Shown here: in pieces, positions 6,384 to 12,966 of the stretch
Position numbering within the stretch: the first letter of the stretch is position 1
Layout: each line of letters begins with the position of its first letter
Program-made: the position numbers and the translations under genes
Assembly (NCBI GenBank): GCA_964421865.1
Contig: CAYQZH010000104.1
Coordinates: 1-13,399, forward strand
DNA length: 13,399 bases
Direction of reading: 5' to 3'
DNA from: SBAX01 sp964421865
GTDB lineage: Bacteria; Planctomycetota; Phycisphaerae; UBA1845
Notes under the pieces: generated by a model
The model's input: only the letters and a program-made list of their open reading frames with translations
Database searches by the model: none
Told to the model about the DNA's origin: nothing

Positions 6384-6646
6384 GCGCGCTCCGAGTTGTC
6401 CTCGCCGTCGGGTGGACCCACGGCGGCTGAAAGCCTATCCGACTCTACATCCACGTTCAATATCTCGGCGGCCGGAGGCCATCGACGGCCTGCAACGTCC
6501 GTATTATCGACCGTTTATCGGATCGGGTTGCGAAGTTCCCCGACCGTCGGGGGCCGTGATTGTTTGCGGGGCCGTTCAGCGGCGTCGCGAACAAGAGATG
6601 TGAGTTGTGCTTCGGCTTCCAGCGACCAGACGAGTTCAAAGCTCAT
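6380..6646 (-). pseudogene. Degraded toxin gene (RelE/ParE-like) of the adjacent antitoxin
   Basis: The ATG (6644-6646) overlaps the stop of the antitoxin gene as ATGA, the normal arrangement in a toxin-antitoxin operon. The first 22 codons read MSFELVWSLEAEAQLTSLVR then DA, which closely resembles the opening of RelE/ParE-like toxins (M.FELVWS.EA..Q). The frame is then cut by TAA at 6515-6517, codon 44. After it the frame stays open for 44 codons to a TGA at 6380-6382, and no toxin C-terminus is recognisable there. Toxins of this kind are usually about 85-115 residues, so the product would be a 43-residue stub. I read it as a decayed toxin; a short functional peptide cannot be excluded. Confidence 0.55.
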
Positions 6647-6939
6647 TCGTCATCGGGAATGCTGTCAGCGAACTTCGCGTCCGCCGCGAGATTCGGCGGT
6701 CTCTTGGAGAACTGTCTCGCCTTGGCCCGCGCAAGCCCCCGGCGCACCGACGCCAACGCCTTCTGGTTCTTGTAAAGCCACGCCTCGCGCTCCGGGACCA
6801 CCTGGGCGAGGGTGACGAGCACCTCGCAGTCGCTGACGGGCGTGACCAGCACGGTTCGATGGGCGAACTTCGCCCCGAGCGTGACCCGGCCTTTCGAGCC
6901 GGCGGCCTTCGTCATGGGTTTCATCTTCGCGGCGGCCAT
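6643..6939 (-). CDS. Antitoxin-like protein, probably orphan
   Basis: This 98-residue protein has the layout of a type II antitoxin. The N-terminal half (KGRVTLGAKFAHRTVLV, residues 16-32, then CEVLVTLAQVVPEREAWLY) resembles an AbrB-like DNA-binding strand region. The C-terminal half (ALASVRRGLARAKARQF, 61-77, ending in an acidic PDDE) resembles the toxin-binding helix of many antitoxins (aL..vr.GL.qA). I recall closely similar proteins in planctomycetes paired with a RelE-like toxin. Here the toxin gene that follows is broken. The ATG at 6939 is preferred because the similarity begins there and a strong promoter ends 6 bases before it; longer in-frame starts lie upstream of the promoter and in guaA. 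There is no Shine-Dalgarno site, fitting a leaderless message. Confidence 0.68.
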   Translation of the reverse strand: MAAAKMKPMTKAAGSKGRVTLGAKFAHRTVLVTPVSDCEVLVTLAQVVPEREAWLYKNQKALASVRRGLARAKARQFSKRPPNLAADAKFADSIPDDE

Positions 6940-6945
6940 ATCCCG

Positions 6946-6974
6946 AGTATCCCCTACTTTCCCACATTTGTCAA
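6946..6974 (-). promoter_or_regulatory. Promoter of the antitoxin gene (leaderless)
   Basis: On the minus strand TTGACA (6969-6974) is a perfect -35 box. A 17-base spacer separates it from GATACT (6946-6951), four of six matches to -10. Six bases lie between the -10 and the ATG at 6939, so transcription should begin at or within a base or two of the start codon. Confidence 0.65.
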
Positions 6975-6987
6975 GTAGGAAAGTGGG
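6951..6987. promoter_or_regulatory. Palindromic operator over the antitoxin promoter
   Basis: On the plus strand CCCCTACTTTCCCAC (6951-6965) is an imperfect inverted copy of GTAGGAAAGTGGG (6975-6987), with the core ACTTTCC/GGAAAGT intact and 9 bases between the arms. It covers the -35 and the spacer. Antitoxins commonly repress their own promoter by binding such a palindrome, so self-regulation is a fair inference. Confidence 0.5.
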
Positions 6988-7049
6988 AGATCCGCGAAAG
7001 TCCGAGAGTCCGTACGGATCGGCGGGGGAATATCGACTCGCGTTTACGT

Positions 7050-8600
7050 CTACTCCCACTCGATGGTGGCCGGGGGCTTGGAGGAGACGTCGTAGACCAC
7101 GCGGTTGACGCCTTGGACTTCGTTGATGATGCGGTTGGAGATGCGGGCGAGCAGTTCGTAGTCGATGTGCACCCAATCGGCGGTCATGAAGTCGGTGGAT
7201 TCGACGAAGCGGACGGCAATGACGTGCTGGCCGGCGTAGCTGCGACCGTCGCCCATCACGCCGACGGTGCTGACGGGCAGCAGAACGCCGAAGGCCTGGG
7301 CGATCTTGTTGTACCAGCCGGCGGCGCGGATTTCGTCGATGATGATCGTGTCCGCGGCGCGCAGCAGGCGCAGGCCGTCGCCGGTGACCGGGCCGATGAT
7401 GCGAACGGCGAGGCCCGGCCCCGGGAAGGGGTGTCGCCAGACGATCTGCTCGGGCAAACCCAGATGTTCGCCGACGCGGCGGACCTCGTCCTTGAACAGG
7501 TCGCGCAGCGGCTCGACGAGTTCGAAGCCCAGTTCGGCGGGCAGTCCGCCGACGTTGTGATGGAGTTTGATGTTGGCGGCCTTGCCGCTGACGCTGTGGC
7601 CGGACTCGATCACGTCGGGATAGAGCGTGCCCTGGGCGAGGAAGCGCACGCCCTTGAGCTTCTTGGCCTCGGCCTTGAAGACCTCGATGAACTCGTGGCC
7701 GATGATCTTGCGTTTTTCCTGCGGATCGCTGACGCCTTCGAGCCCTCGCAGGAACCGGTCGGCGGCGTCGACGACGTGCAGATCGACCTTGAAATGCTGG
7801 CGGAAAGCGGCCTCGACGACATCGACCTCGCCGCTGCGCATCAGGCCGTTGTCGACGAAGATGCAGCTCAGGCGATCTTCGATCGCCTCATGGATCAACG
7901 CGGCGGCGACGCTGCTGTCCACGCCGCCGGACAGGCCGCAGATCACGCGGGCGGTATCGCCCACCTGACGGCGGATCGCCTCGACGCTGTCCTTGACCAC
8001 GTTGCCGATCTGCCAGTCGCCGGTGCAGCCGCAAATGTCATAGAGAAAATTGCGGATGATCTGCGTTCCGCACGGCGTGTGGCTGACCTCGGGATGGAAC
8101 TGCACGCCGTAAAAGGGCTTGGTTCGGTGGCGGGCCGCGGCGAAGGGACAGTTCGCGGTTTTCGCCAGAGGAATGAAATCGGCGGATAGTCCAGTGACGA
8201 TATCGCCGTGGCTCATCCAGACCGAGGTCTGAGGCGGCACATGGGCGAGCAGTACGTCGTGATCGACGACCTCGAGCGAGGTCCGTCCGAACTCCCTGGA
8301 GACGCCCGCCTTCACGTCGCAACCGAGCATGTCGCAAAAAAGCTGCAAGCCGTAGCAAATGCCGAGGACGGGCAAACCGCTCTGGAGAACCTCCGGGCGA
8401 CAGCGTGGGGCGTCGGGGGCATAAACACTCGCCGGACCGCCGGAAAAGATCAGACCGACGGCGTTGTGGGCGCGAAGCTCCTCGACGGTGACATCTGGTG
8501 GCACGACAACGCTGTGAACGTGGTTTTCGCGGACGCGGCGGGCGATCAGTTGGGCGTATTGCCCGCCGAAATCGAGGATGACCACGGTGGCAGGAAGCAT
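7050..8600 (-). CDS. guaA: GMP synthase (glutamine-hydrolysing)
   Basis: GuaA converts XMP to GMP using ATP and the amide nitrogen of glutamine, the last step of guanine nucleotide synthesis in the cytoplasm. All parts are present in 516 residues. The class I glutamine amidotransferase domain has the nucleophile Cys82 in GICYGLQ and the His169/Glu171 pair in QFHPEVSHT. The ATP pyrophosphatase loop is LSGGVDSS (223-230). The C-terminal dimerisation domain contains PFPGPGLAVRI and ends VYDVSSKPPATIEWE, a standard GuaA tail. The ATG has a GGGAGGG site just upstream. It lies 10 bases after the zinc-ribbon gene, suggesting one transcript running down from guaB, which makes the substrate XMP. No residue expected for catalysis is missing. 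Confidence 0.98.
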   Translation of the reverse strand: MLPATVVILDFGGQYAQLIARRVRENHVHSVVVPPDVTVEELRAHNAVGLIFSGGPASVYAPDAPRCRPEVLQSGLPVLGICYGLQLFCDMLGCDVKAGVSREFGRTSLEVVDHDVLLAHVPPQTSVWMSHGDIVTGLSADFIPLAKTANCPFAAARHRTKPFYGVQFHPEVSHTPCGTQIIRNFLYDICGCTGDWQIGNVVKDSVEAIRRQVGDTARVICGLSGGVDSSVAAALIHEAIEDRLSCIFVDNGLMRSGEVDVVEAAFRQHFKVDLHVVDAADRFLRGLEGVSDPQEKRKIIGHEFIEVFKAEAKKLKGVRFLAQGTLYPDVIESGHSVSGKAANIKLHHNVGGLPAELGFELVEPLRDLFKDEVRRVGEHLGLPEQIVWRHPFPGPGLAVRIIGPVTGDGLRLLRAADTIIIDEIRAAGWYNKIAQAFGVLLPVSTVGVMGDGRSYAGQHVIAVRFVESTDFMTADWVHIDYELLARISNRIINEVQGVNRVVYDVSSKPPATIEWE

Positions 8601-8610
8601 CGACCCTCCC

Positions 8611-9564
8611 TCAAAAATGCATATTCAGACGAACGAACAGGAACTCGTGCAAGCGGTCCAACCCGAACCACCAGGCGACCGACGCCGCGGCGAGGAGCAC
8701 CGGGATCCCCAACGTACAGAAAGCCATGAGGCGACTGCGCGTTCGCGCCGGGGCGGTGGCCCCCAGGCGGATCAGCCAGAACCACCACATCGTCGCCGCG
8801 AAACCGACTACGGCGGCGGCGGTCAGGTTCAGCCCACGTTCGGAAGGATACGACGCCCACCGGGTCACTTGGCCGACAAAAGACAGCGGTCGCAAGACGC
8901 AGACCGCGATCCCCGCGAGGGCGGGAATCCACCACGCCGAACTGTAGAGAATCGCCGCCGTCATACGCTGTTCACCACGGTAGGGGGCGGTGTGGGCGAG
9001 GGCAACGCCCGCGCGGATCAACGCGAGGAAAAGCCGGACCAGCAGCAGGGCGGTGACGCCGGCCAGGACGGAGGAGATGACCGCTTGGGCCGGATTCCAC
9101 CACAGGTCTACGGGAAGCTCCCGGCCCGGCGGCAGCGGTCGAGGTGCGGCGGCAAGGTGAAGCCACCCGCGGCCCGCCGGTCGGATCGAACCGGTCGGAT
9201 GGACGGCGGGCGACTCATACACCCATTGCCAACCGACGCGGGTCGCCTGAAACCCGGCGAGGCCGAACGCGAGCCAAAGGGTGTTCGTCCATGCGAAGCG
9301 CCGGGCGGCGGCCGACGTCCGCATGAGGGCGATGTGCTTGAGTCGCTCCGAGCCGGCGAACCACACCCAGCGGCACATGGCCGACCAACCGGGATCGCCT
9401 TGGGCGTAGGCTTTGGCGTAGGGGGTGACGTCCGCGCCGGTGACGCGGTCGTCGCCGAAGTCGAAGTTGCAAAGCGGACAGCGGGTCGCGCCCGGCGGAT
9501 CGAGGCGTTGACCGCAAGCGGGACAACGAGAGGCCGAGGCGCGCGTGGCTTCTGTCTCGATCAT
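8611..9564 (-). CDS. Zinc-ribbon multi-pass membrane protein, function unknown
   Basis: This 317-residue protein begins with a zinc ribbon: Cys14 and Cys17 in CPACG, then Cys29 and Cys32 in CPLCNFDF, a four-cysteine knuckle likely to bind zinc in the cytoplasm. After a short linker come about five hydrophobic segments near residues 91-108, 160-188, 203-225, 245-267 and 279-300. I recognise no enzyme or transporter signature. The start ATG overlaps the stop of the upstream lipoprotein gene (ATGA, 9561-9564), so the two are translationally coupled and probably work together at the membrane. The gene sits between guaB and guaA without an obvious link to purine synthesis. It may be an envelope protein kept in this operon by chance of gene order. 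Confidence 0.8.
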   Translation of the reverse strand: MIETEATRASASRCPACGQRLDPPGATRCPLCNFDFGDDRVTGADVTPYAKAYAQGDPGWSAMCRWVWFAGSERLKHIALMRTSAAARRFAWTNTLWLAFGLAGFQATRVGWQWVYESPAVHPTGSIRPAGRGWLHLAAAPRPLPPGRELPVDLWWNPAQAVISSVLAGVTALLLVRLFLALIRAGVALAHTAPYRGEQRMTAAILYSSAWWIPALAGIAVCVLRPLSFVGQVTRWASYPSERGLNLTAAAVVGFAATMWWFWLIRLGATAPARTRSRLMAFCTLGIPVLLAAASVAWWFGLDRLHEFLFVRLNMHF

Positions 9565-10124
9565 CCGCCCGCCTGAGTCGCGGCGCTGTCGTCGTGGTGC
9601 GGCGGCGCCGCGGCCGCTGCGTCGACCGCACGCCGCGCGTCGTGGTCCATCCCCAACGCCTGGCGGCTGAGGCGACCGTCGCTTTCCATCACCGTCCAGG
9701 GCGGCGTCACGATCGCGCTGATCGGGAAGAGCAACACGTTCACCAAGAACCGTCCCCGCCAGTAGGCGGCCTGTAGATAGTCCTCGCCGGTCCAGGCGAA
9801 CTGACCGTCCTCACTGCCCTTGTCCTCGAAGGGGTCCTCGAAGTAGAGCGGCCCGTGGGTGACGGCGCCGTTCTCGGCGTGGATGTCCACGGGGGCGTAG
9901 CCGCGTTGCCGAAGGGACGGGACGGTCGGCGCGGCCCGAGCGCCCTCGACGGACGGGGTGGTCATCTGCTGGGGTCCGGCGAGTTCATCGTGGAAGGGGT
10001 TGACCATCAGTTGGCACCCGCCGGCGAGCGAGGCCAACACGACGACGCCCAGCACGGGCAGGCACGCCGCCCGTCGCACCCCGCCCGGCGCGCGAGTCGG
10101 TCCGAACCCCGAACGCGACAACAT
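9561..10124 (-). CDS. Small lipoprotein, planctomycete-type conserved protein
   Basis: The N-terminus is a lipoprotein signal: a basic RRAACLPVLGVVVLASLAGGC stretch with hydrophobic core, ending in Cys37 after LAGG, a slightly weak lipobox. The mature part holds GPLYFEDPFEDKGSEDG (91-107) and, after a DY motif, LLFPISAIVTPPWTVMESDG (131-150). I recall this pattern from uncharacterised planctomycete proteins. It should be anchored in a membrane facing the periplasm. Two starts are possible: ATG 10124 (187 residues) and GTG 10079 (172 residues), which gives a tighter signal peptide. The 10124 start lies inside the inverted-repeat element at 10101-10300, which favours GTG 10079. Neither has a clear Shine-Dalgarno site. 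The stop overlaps the zinc-ribbon gene start, so the two are coupled. Function unknown. Confidence 0.75.
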   Translation of the reverse strand: MLSRSGFGPTRAPGGVRRAACLPVLGVVVLASLAGGCQLMVNPFHDELAGPQQMTTPSVEGARAAPTVPSLRQRGYAPVDIHAENGAVTHGPLYFEDPFEDKGSEDGQFAWTGEDYLQAAYWRGRFLVNVLLFPISAIVTPPWTVMESDGRLSRQALGMDHDARRAVDAAAAAPPHHDDSAATQAGG

Positions 10125-10300
10125 ATTGCGCGAAGCTGTTGCGACGGACGCACAAGTGCCGCTGCGAGCGATGCTTAAGGCAGCTTCGCAACGTTCTGGA
10201 CATGGGTCGTGCACCATTTGGCGCAAGTCTGTCTGTGGCGGGAGGTTGCGCGATGAAACCCGCCCGTTCGCGCAAAATGTTGTTGCGCTCCGGGTTCGGA
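10101..10300. mobile_element. MITE-like element with 34-bp terminal inverted repeats
   Basis: The first 34 bases (10101-10134, beginning TCCGAACCC and ending TTGCGCGAA) and the last 34 (10267-10300) are inverted copies with 4 mismatches, at arm positions 10, 13, 17 and 25. The element is 200 bases and has no open frame of note. The interior has more short pairs: CGAAGCTG (10131-10138) with CAGCTTCG (10181-10188), and TTGCGCGA (10246-10253) with TCGCGCAA (10268-10275). TTGCG or its complement occurs seven times. No clear target duplication flanks it. It fills most of the gap between guaB and the lipoprotein gene and overlaps one candidate start of the latter. It may be a non-autonomous transposon relic or a structured regulatory RNA. 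Confidence 0.6.
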
Positions 10301-10329
10301 TAGGGTGCGAGCGACGACTGACGAGGACG

Positions 10330-11829
10330 CTATTCATTTCGGTATTCGAAGGCATAGTTTGTTGATTCCTTTGTGATGACCACGTCATGGGGGTGGGACT
10401 CGACGACACCGGCGGTCGTGATGCGGTGAAACGTGGCCTCGGTTCGCAGTTCCTCGACGGTCTTGGCGCCGCAGTATCCCATTCCGGCGCGGAGCCCGCC
10501 GACCATTTGATAGACGAAATCAGCCAGAGGTCCGCGGAAGGGTACGCGACCTTCGACGCCTTCGGGGACGAGTTTGCCCTTGGACGTCGAGGCCGACTGC
10601 CCGTAGCGGTCAGCCGATCCTTTGACCATCGCGCCGAGGGACCCCATGCCGCGGTACTCTTTGAAGCGCCGGCCTTTCCAGGTGACGGTTTCGCCGGGGG
10701 ATTCCTCCAGACCGGCGAAGAGGGAGCCTATCATCACCGTGTGAGCCCCGGCGGCGAGTGCCTTGGTGATGTCACCCGAGTGGCGGACGCCGCCGTCGGC
10801 GACAATGGGGACGCCCGCCGGCTCGGCGACGGAGGCGACGTTCATGATGGCGGTGAGCTGAGGCACGCCGACGCCGGAGACGACGCGGGTGGTGCAGATG
10901 CTGCCGGGCCCGATGCCCACCTTGAGAGCGTCGACCCCGGCGGCGATCAGGTCCTTGGCCGCGTCGGCCGTGGCGATATTTCCGGCGATGATCTGAATCT
11001 GATAGCGTCGGCGAAGCTGTTGGACGGTTTCGAGGACGTTATCGCTGTGGCCGTGGGCGGTATCGACGATGATCACGTCCACGTCGTTGGCGATGAGGGC
11101 CTCGACGCGGTCGTACTCGTGGACGCCGACGGCGGCCCCGACGCGGAGCCGCCCGCGGGCGTCCTTGCAGCTTCCGGGGAATCGCCGGCTGCGCTCGATG
11201 TCGCGCATGGTGATCAGCCCGGCGAGCTTGTTGTTTTTGTCGATCAGCAGGAGCTTTTCGACTTTGGCGCGGTTGAGGATTTTGGCGGCGTCCTCCAGGG
11301 TCGTATCGGGCGGGCCGGTGACCAGGTCGTGGGCGGTCATCACCTCGCGGATCTTGAGGTCGTCGCGTTCGAGGAACTTCATGTCGCGGCTGGTGATGAT
11401 GCCGACGAGTCTGCCGTTGTCGCCGACGATGGGCACGCCGGAAATATTTTGCAGCGACATGACCTCCTTGGCGCGGGCGACGGGGGCGTCGGGACCGAGG
11501 GTGACGGGGTCGAGGATGACGCCGCTTTCCGACCGCTTTACCTTGTGCACCTCGCGGCACTGCGCCTCGATGGAGAGGTTCTTATGGATGATGCCGATGC
11601 CGCCCTCCTGGGCGATGGCGATGGCCAAGCGGGACTCCGTGACGGTATCCATGGCCGCGGAAACGAGGGGGATGTTCAAGCGGATGTCGCGGGTAAGCAG
11701 CGTACTGACGTCGATCGCGTCGGGTAGCACGGACGAGCGGCGGGGGACGATGAGGACATCATCGAACGCGAGCGCATCGATAATCGTGAAGCTCTTCGCG
11801 GACCGCGAAAGGGAGTCTCCGGCAGCCAT
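10330..11829 (-). CDS. guaB: IMP dehydrogenase
   Basis: GuaB oxidises IMP to XMP with NAD+, the rate-limiting step to guanine nucleotides, in the cytoplasm. From the ATG at 11829 the protein has 499 residues, the usual length. The TIM-barrel start FDDVLIVPRRS is followed by two CBS domains (about residues 105-215), including ISGVPIVGDNGRLVGIITSRD. The catalytic loop GIGPGSICTT carries the IMP-attacking Cys312. The flap has GSADRYGQ, with the Arg-Tyr pair at 408-409, and KLVPEGVEGRVPF. The in-frame start 69 bases further up would add 23 poorly conserved residues and fall on the promoter, so 11829 is preferred; AGAGG lies 10 bases before it. guaA follows further down the same strand. Confidence 0.97.
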   Translation of the reverse strand: MAAGDSLSRSAKSFTIIDALAFDDVLIVPRRSSVLPDAIDVSTLLTRDIRLNIPLVSAAMDTVTESRLAIAIAQEGGIGIIHKNLSIEAQCREVHKVKRSESGVILDPVTLGPDAPVARAKEVMSLQNISGVPIVGDNGRLVGIITSRDMKFLERDDLKIREVMTAHDLVTGPPDTTLEDAAKILNRAKVEKLLLIDKNNKLAGLITMRDIERSRRFPGSCKDARGRLRVGAAVGVHEYDRVEALIANDVDVIIVDTAHGHSDNVLETVQQLRRRYQIQIIAGNIATADAAKDLIAAGVDALKVGIGPGSICTTRVVSGVGVPQLTAIMNVASVAEPAGVPIVADGGVRHSGDITKALAAGAHTVMIGSLFAGLEESPGETVTWKGRRFKEYRGMGSLGAMVKGSADRYGQSASTSKGKLVPEGVEGRVPFRGPLADFVYQMVGGLRAGMGYCGAKTVEELRTEATFHRITTAGVVESHPHDVVITKESTNYAFEYRNE

Positions 11830-11869
11830 GAAGCGGGTACCTCTCGACCTCAATCGTACCTGGGACTCC

Positions 11870-11898
11870 CCTTTATGGGACGGGCGGGGTCTCGTCAA
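11870..11898 (-). promoter_or_regulatory. Candidate guaB promoter
   Basis: On the minus strand TTGACG (11893-11898) matches five of six -35 positions. TAAAGG (11870-11875) follows after 17 bases but matches only three of six -10 positions. Transcription would begin near 11863, leaving a leader of roughly 34 bases that contains the AGAGG site. Confidence 0.4.
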
Positions 11899-11929
11899 GG
11901 GCCGGGGACGCCTTAGCGGGCGGCGTACA

Positions 11930-11935
11930 TAGAAT
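11930..11935 (+). promoter_or_regulatory. -10 box of the 321-aa lipoprotein gene
   Basis: TAGAAT matches five of six -10 positions and stands 5 bases before the ATG at 11941, so the message may be leaderless. No convincing -35 box is visible at 16-18 bases upstream. Confidence 0.35.
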
Positions 11936-11940
11936 TACAC

Positions 11941-12906
11941 ATGAGGGTCTTTCCACGTGCATTTGTGGTGTTGGCCGTCGGGCTGCCAGTCGTCGGGTGC
12001 ACTACCGTCCGGAGTAACACGGTTTCACACCTCCGAGGGCCGGAATCCGACGCGAATGTCGAGCTGTCGGCCTACTTCCCGCAGGCCGCACGTACGCAAC
12101 GGACCTTCCTACGCACCAACCCCTCGCGTCCCGAGGAGTCGCCGACGCCCTATGGGCAGACGGAAGACCAAAACGGACGGGTGGAGGGTTCGCTGACCGG
12201 TCGGGTGGAGTGGCCGCTGTCGCGCTACTTGGACCCGCATTCCAACCGACCGGAGCGATCGCGCCTGCGGTGGCCGATCCAACCGCGACGAGGGTCCGAA
12301 GCCTTTTTCGTAACGTTCAACCCGCCGGTGACGGAATGGCCGGAAGGCGTGCGTGCGGGCGCGGCGGCCGAGTGGCAGGCGGAGATGTCGGCCTATGACC
12401 GGCGCGGCGTGCCGTTTGCGCAGGGGTCGGCCGTCCGGCGCGTGGTCTGGGAGGGGTACGAAACGATCGAAACCGACGGAGCCGCCTACCCCGACTGTCT
12501 GCGGCTGCAGGTGGAGACGGACCTCTACTTCGGTTGGTGGGCCAGCATTCGGCTGCGAGAGACCGTCTGGCTCGCCCGGCACATCGGGATTGTCCGCCGC
12601 ATCGAGCGCCTCAGCGGACACGCGCTGCTTCTCCTGCGGTTCGACTCCGCCCATGAGTACGTTCTACAGGCGCACGAGGTGGACACACCCTCCGCGGGGG
12701 CTTCCTCGGCTACGCCGCGTCGCTGGGCGCGGCTGGCAATTTACCTGGATCGGAGCCTTCCGCGACCGCGCGTGGGAGGCTTGGCCGTCGAATGGGCGGG
12801 TGAGCCTAACGACGCCGCGCGACCCGGAGCGGTCCTCCCCTACCCAGGGGGTTGCGTTCACGGTTCGGAGTTTGTAGGGTCGGACTGTGCAAACTCGTTC
12901 CAATGA
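11941..12906 (+). CDS. Predicted lipoprotein, function unknown
   Basis: This 321-residue protein opens with a textbook lipoprotein signal: basic MRVFPR, a hydrophobic core, and the lipobox VVGC with Cys20. It should be lipid-anchored and face the periplasm. The body shows alternating strands such as EAFFVTFNPPVTEWPEG, an acid- and aromatic-rich segment (VWEGYETIETDGAAYPDCLRL is split here as VWEGYETIE and YPDCLRLQVETDLYF) and WWASIRLRETVWLARHIGIV. The pattern of a gated sugar- or cell-wall-like beta sheet, as in DUF3108-type proteins that track conversions of an outer-layer substrate, is suggestive only. The gene diverges from guaB with a short 111-base gap. There is no Shine-Dalgarno site. 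The gene ends just before a transposase remnant. Confidence 0.78.
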   Translation: MRVFPRAFVVLAVGLPVVGCTTVRSNTVSHLRGPESDANVELSAYFPQAARTQRTFLRTNPSRPEESPTPYGQTEDQNGRVEGSLTGRVEWPLSRYLDPHSNRPERSRLRWPIQPRRGSEAFFVTFNPPVTEWPEGVRAGAAAEWQAEMSAYDRRGVPFAQGSAVRRVVWEGYETIETDGAAYPDCLRLQVETDLYFGWWASIRLRETVWLARHIGIVRRIERLSGHALLLLRFDSAHEYVLQAHEVDTPSAGASSATPRRWARLAIYLDRSLPRPRVGGLAVEWAGEPNDAARPGAVLPYPGGCVHGSEFVGSDCANSFQ

Positions 12907-12942
12907 TCCGCTACATGGAGGGCGAGACCGTACCGTGAATCA

Positions 12943-12963
12943 GGCGCACCTGCTCGGTGCGCC
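12943..12963. terminator. Perfect stem-loop after the lipoprotein gene
   Basis: GGCGCACC (12943-12950) and GGTGCGCC (12956-12963) form a perfect 8-bp stem around TGCTC. It lies 36 bases past the lipoprotein stop and at the left edge of the transposase remnant. It lacks a T-run, so it is a weak intrinsic terminator at best. Confidence 0.4.
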
Positions 12964-12966
12964 ACG

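Noticed and set aside
6432..6460. TTGAAC-17-TAGGCT on the minus strand as a promoter for the PH-domain gene
   Set aside because: The -10 matches only three of six positions, and it lies within the decayed toxin frame, where chance matches are likely; kept as possible but not called.
7113..8189. Long open frame (358 codons) on the plus strand opposite guaA
   Set aside because: It is antisense to a clear guaA, and its composition (runs of Asp, Ala, Gly, Val) is what GC-rich codons give when read on the other strand.
8578..9576. Plus-strand open frame opposite the zinc-ribbon gene
   Set aside because: The minus strand has a zinc ribbon, membrane helices and an ATGA coupling; the plus frame is a low-complexity Arg/Gly/Pro read-out.
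10387..11727. Long open frame (446 codons) on the plus strand opposite guaB
   Set aside because: It is antisense to a fully conserved guaB and shows no domain; the openness follows from GC-rich third positions.
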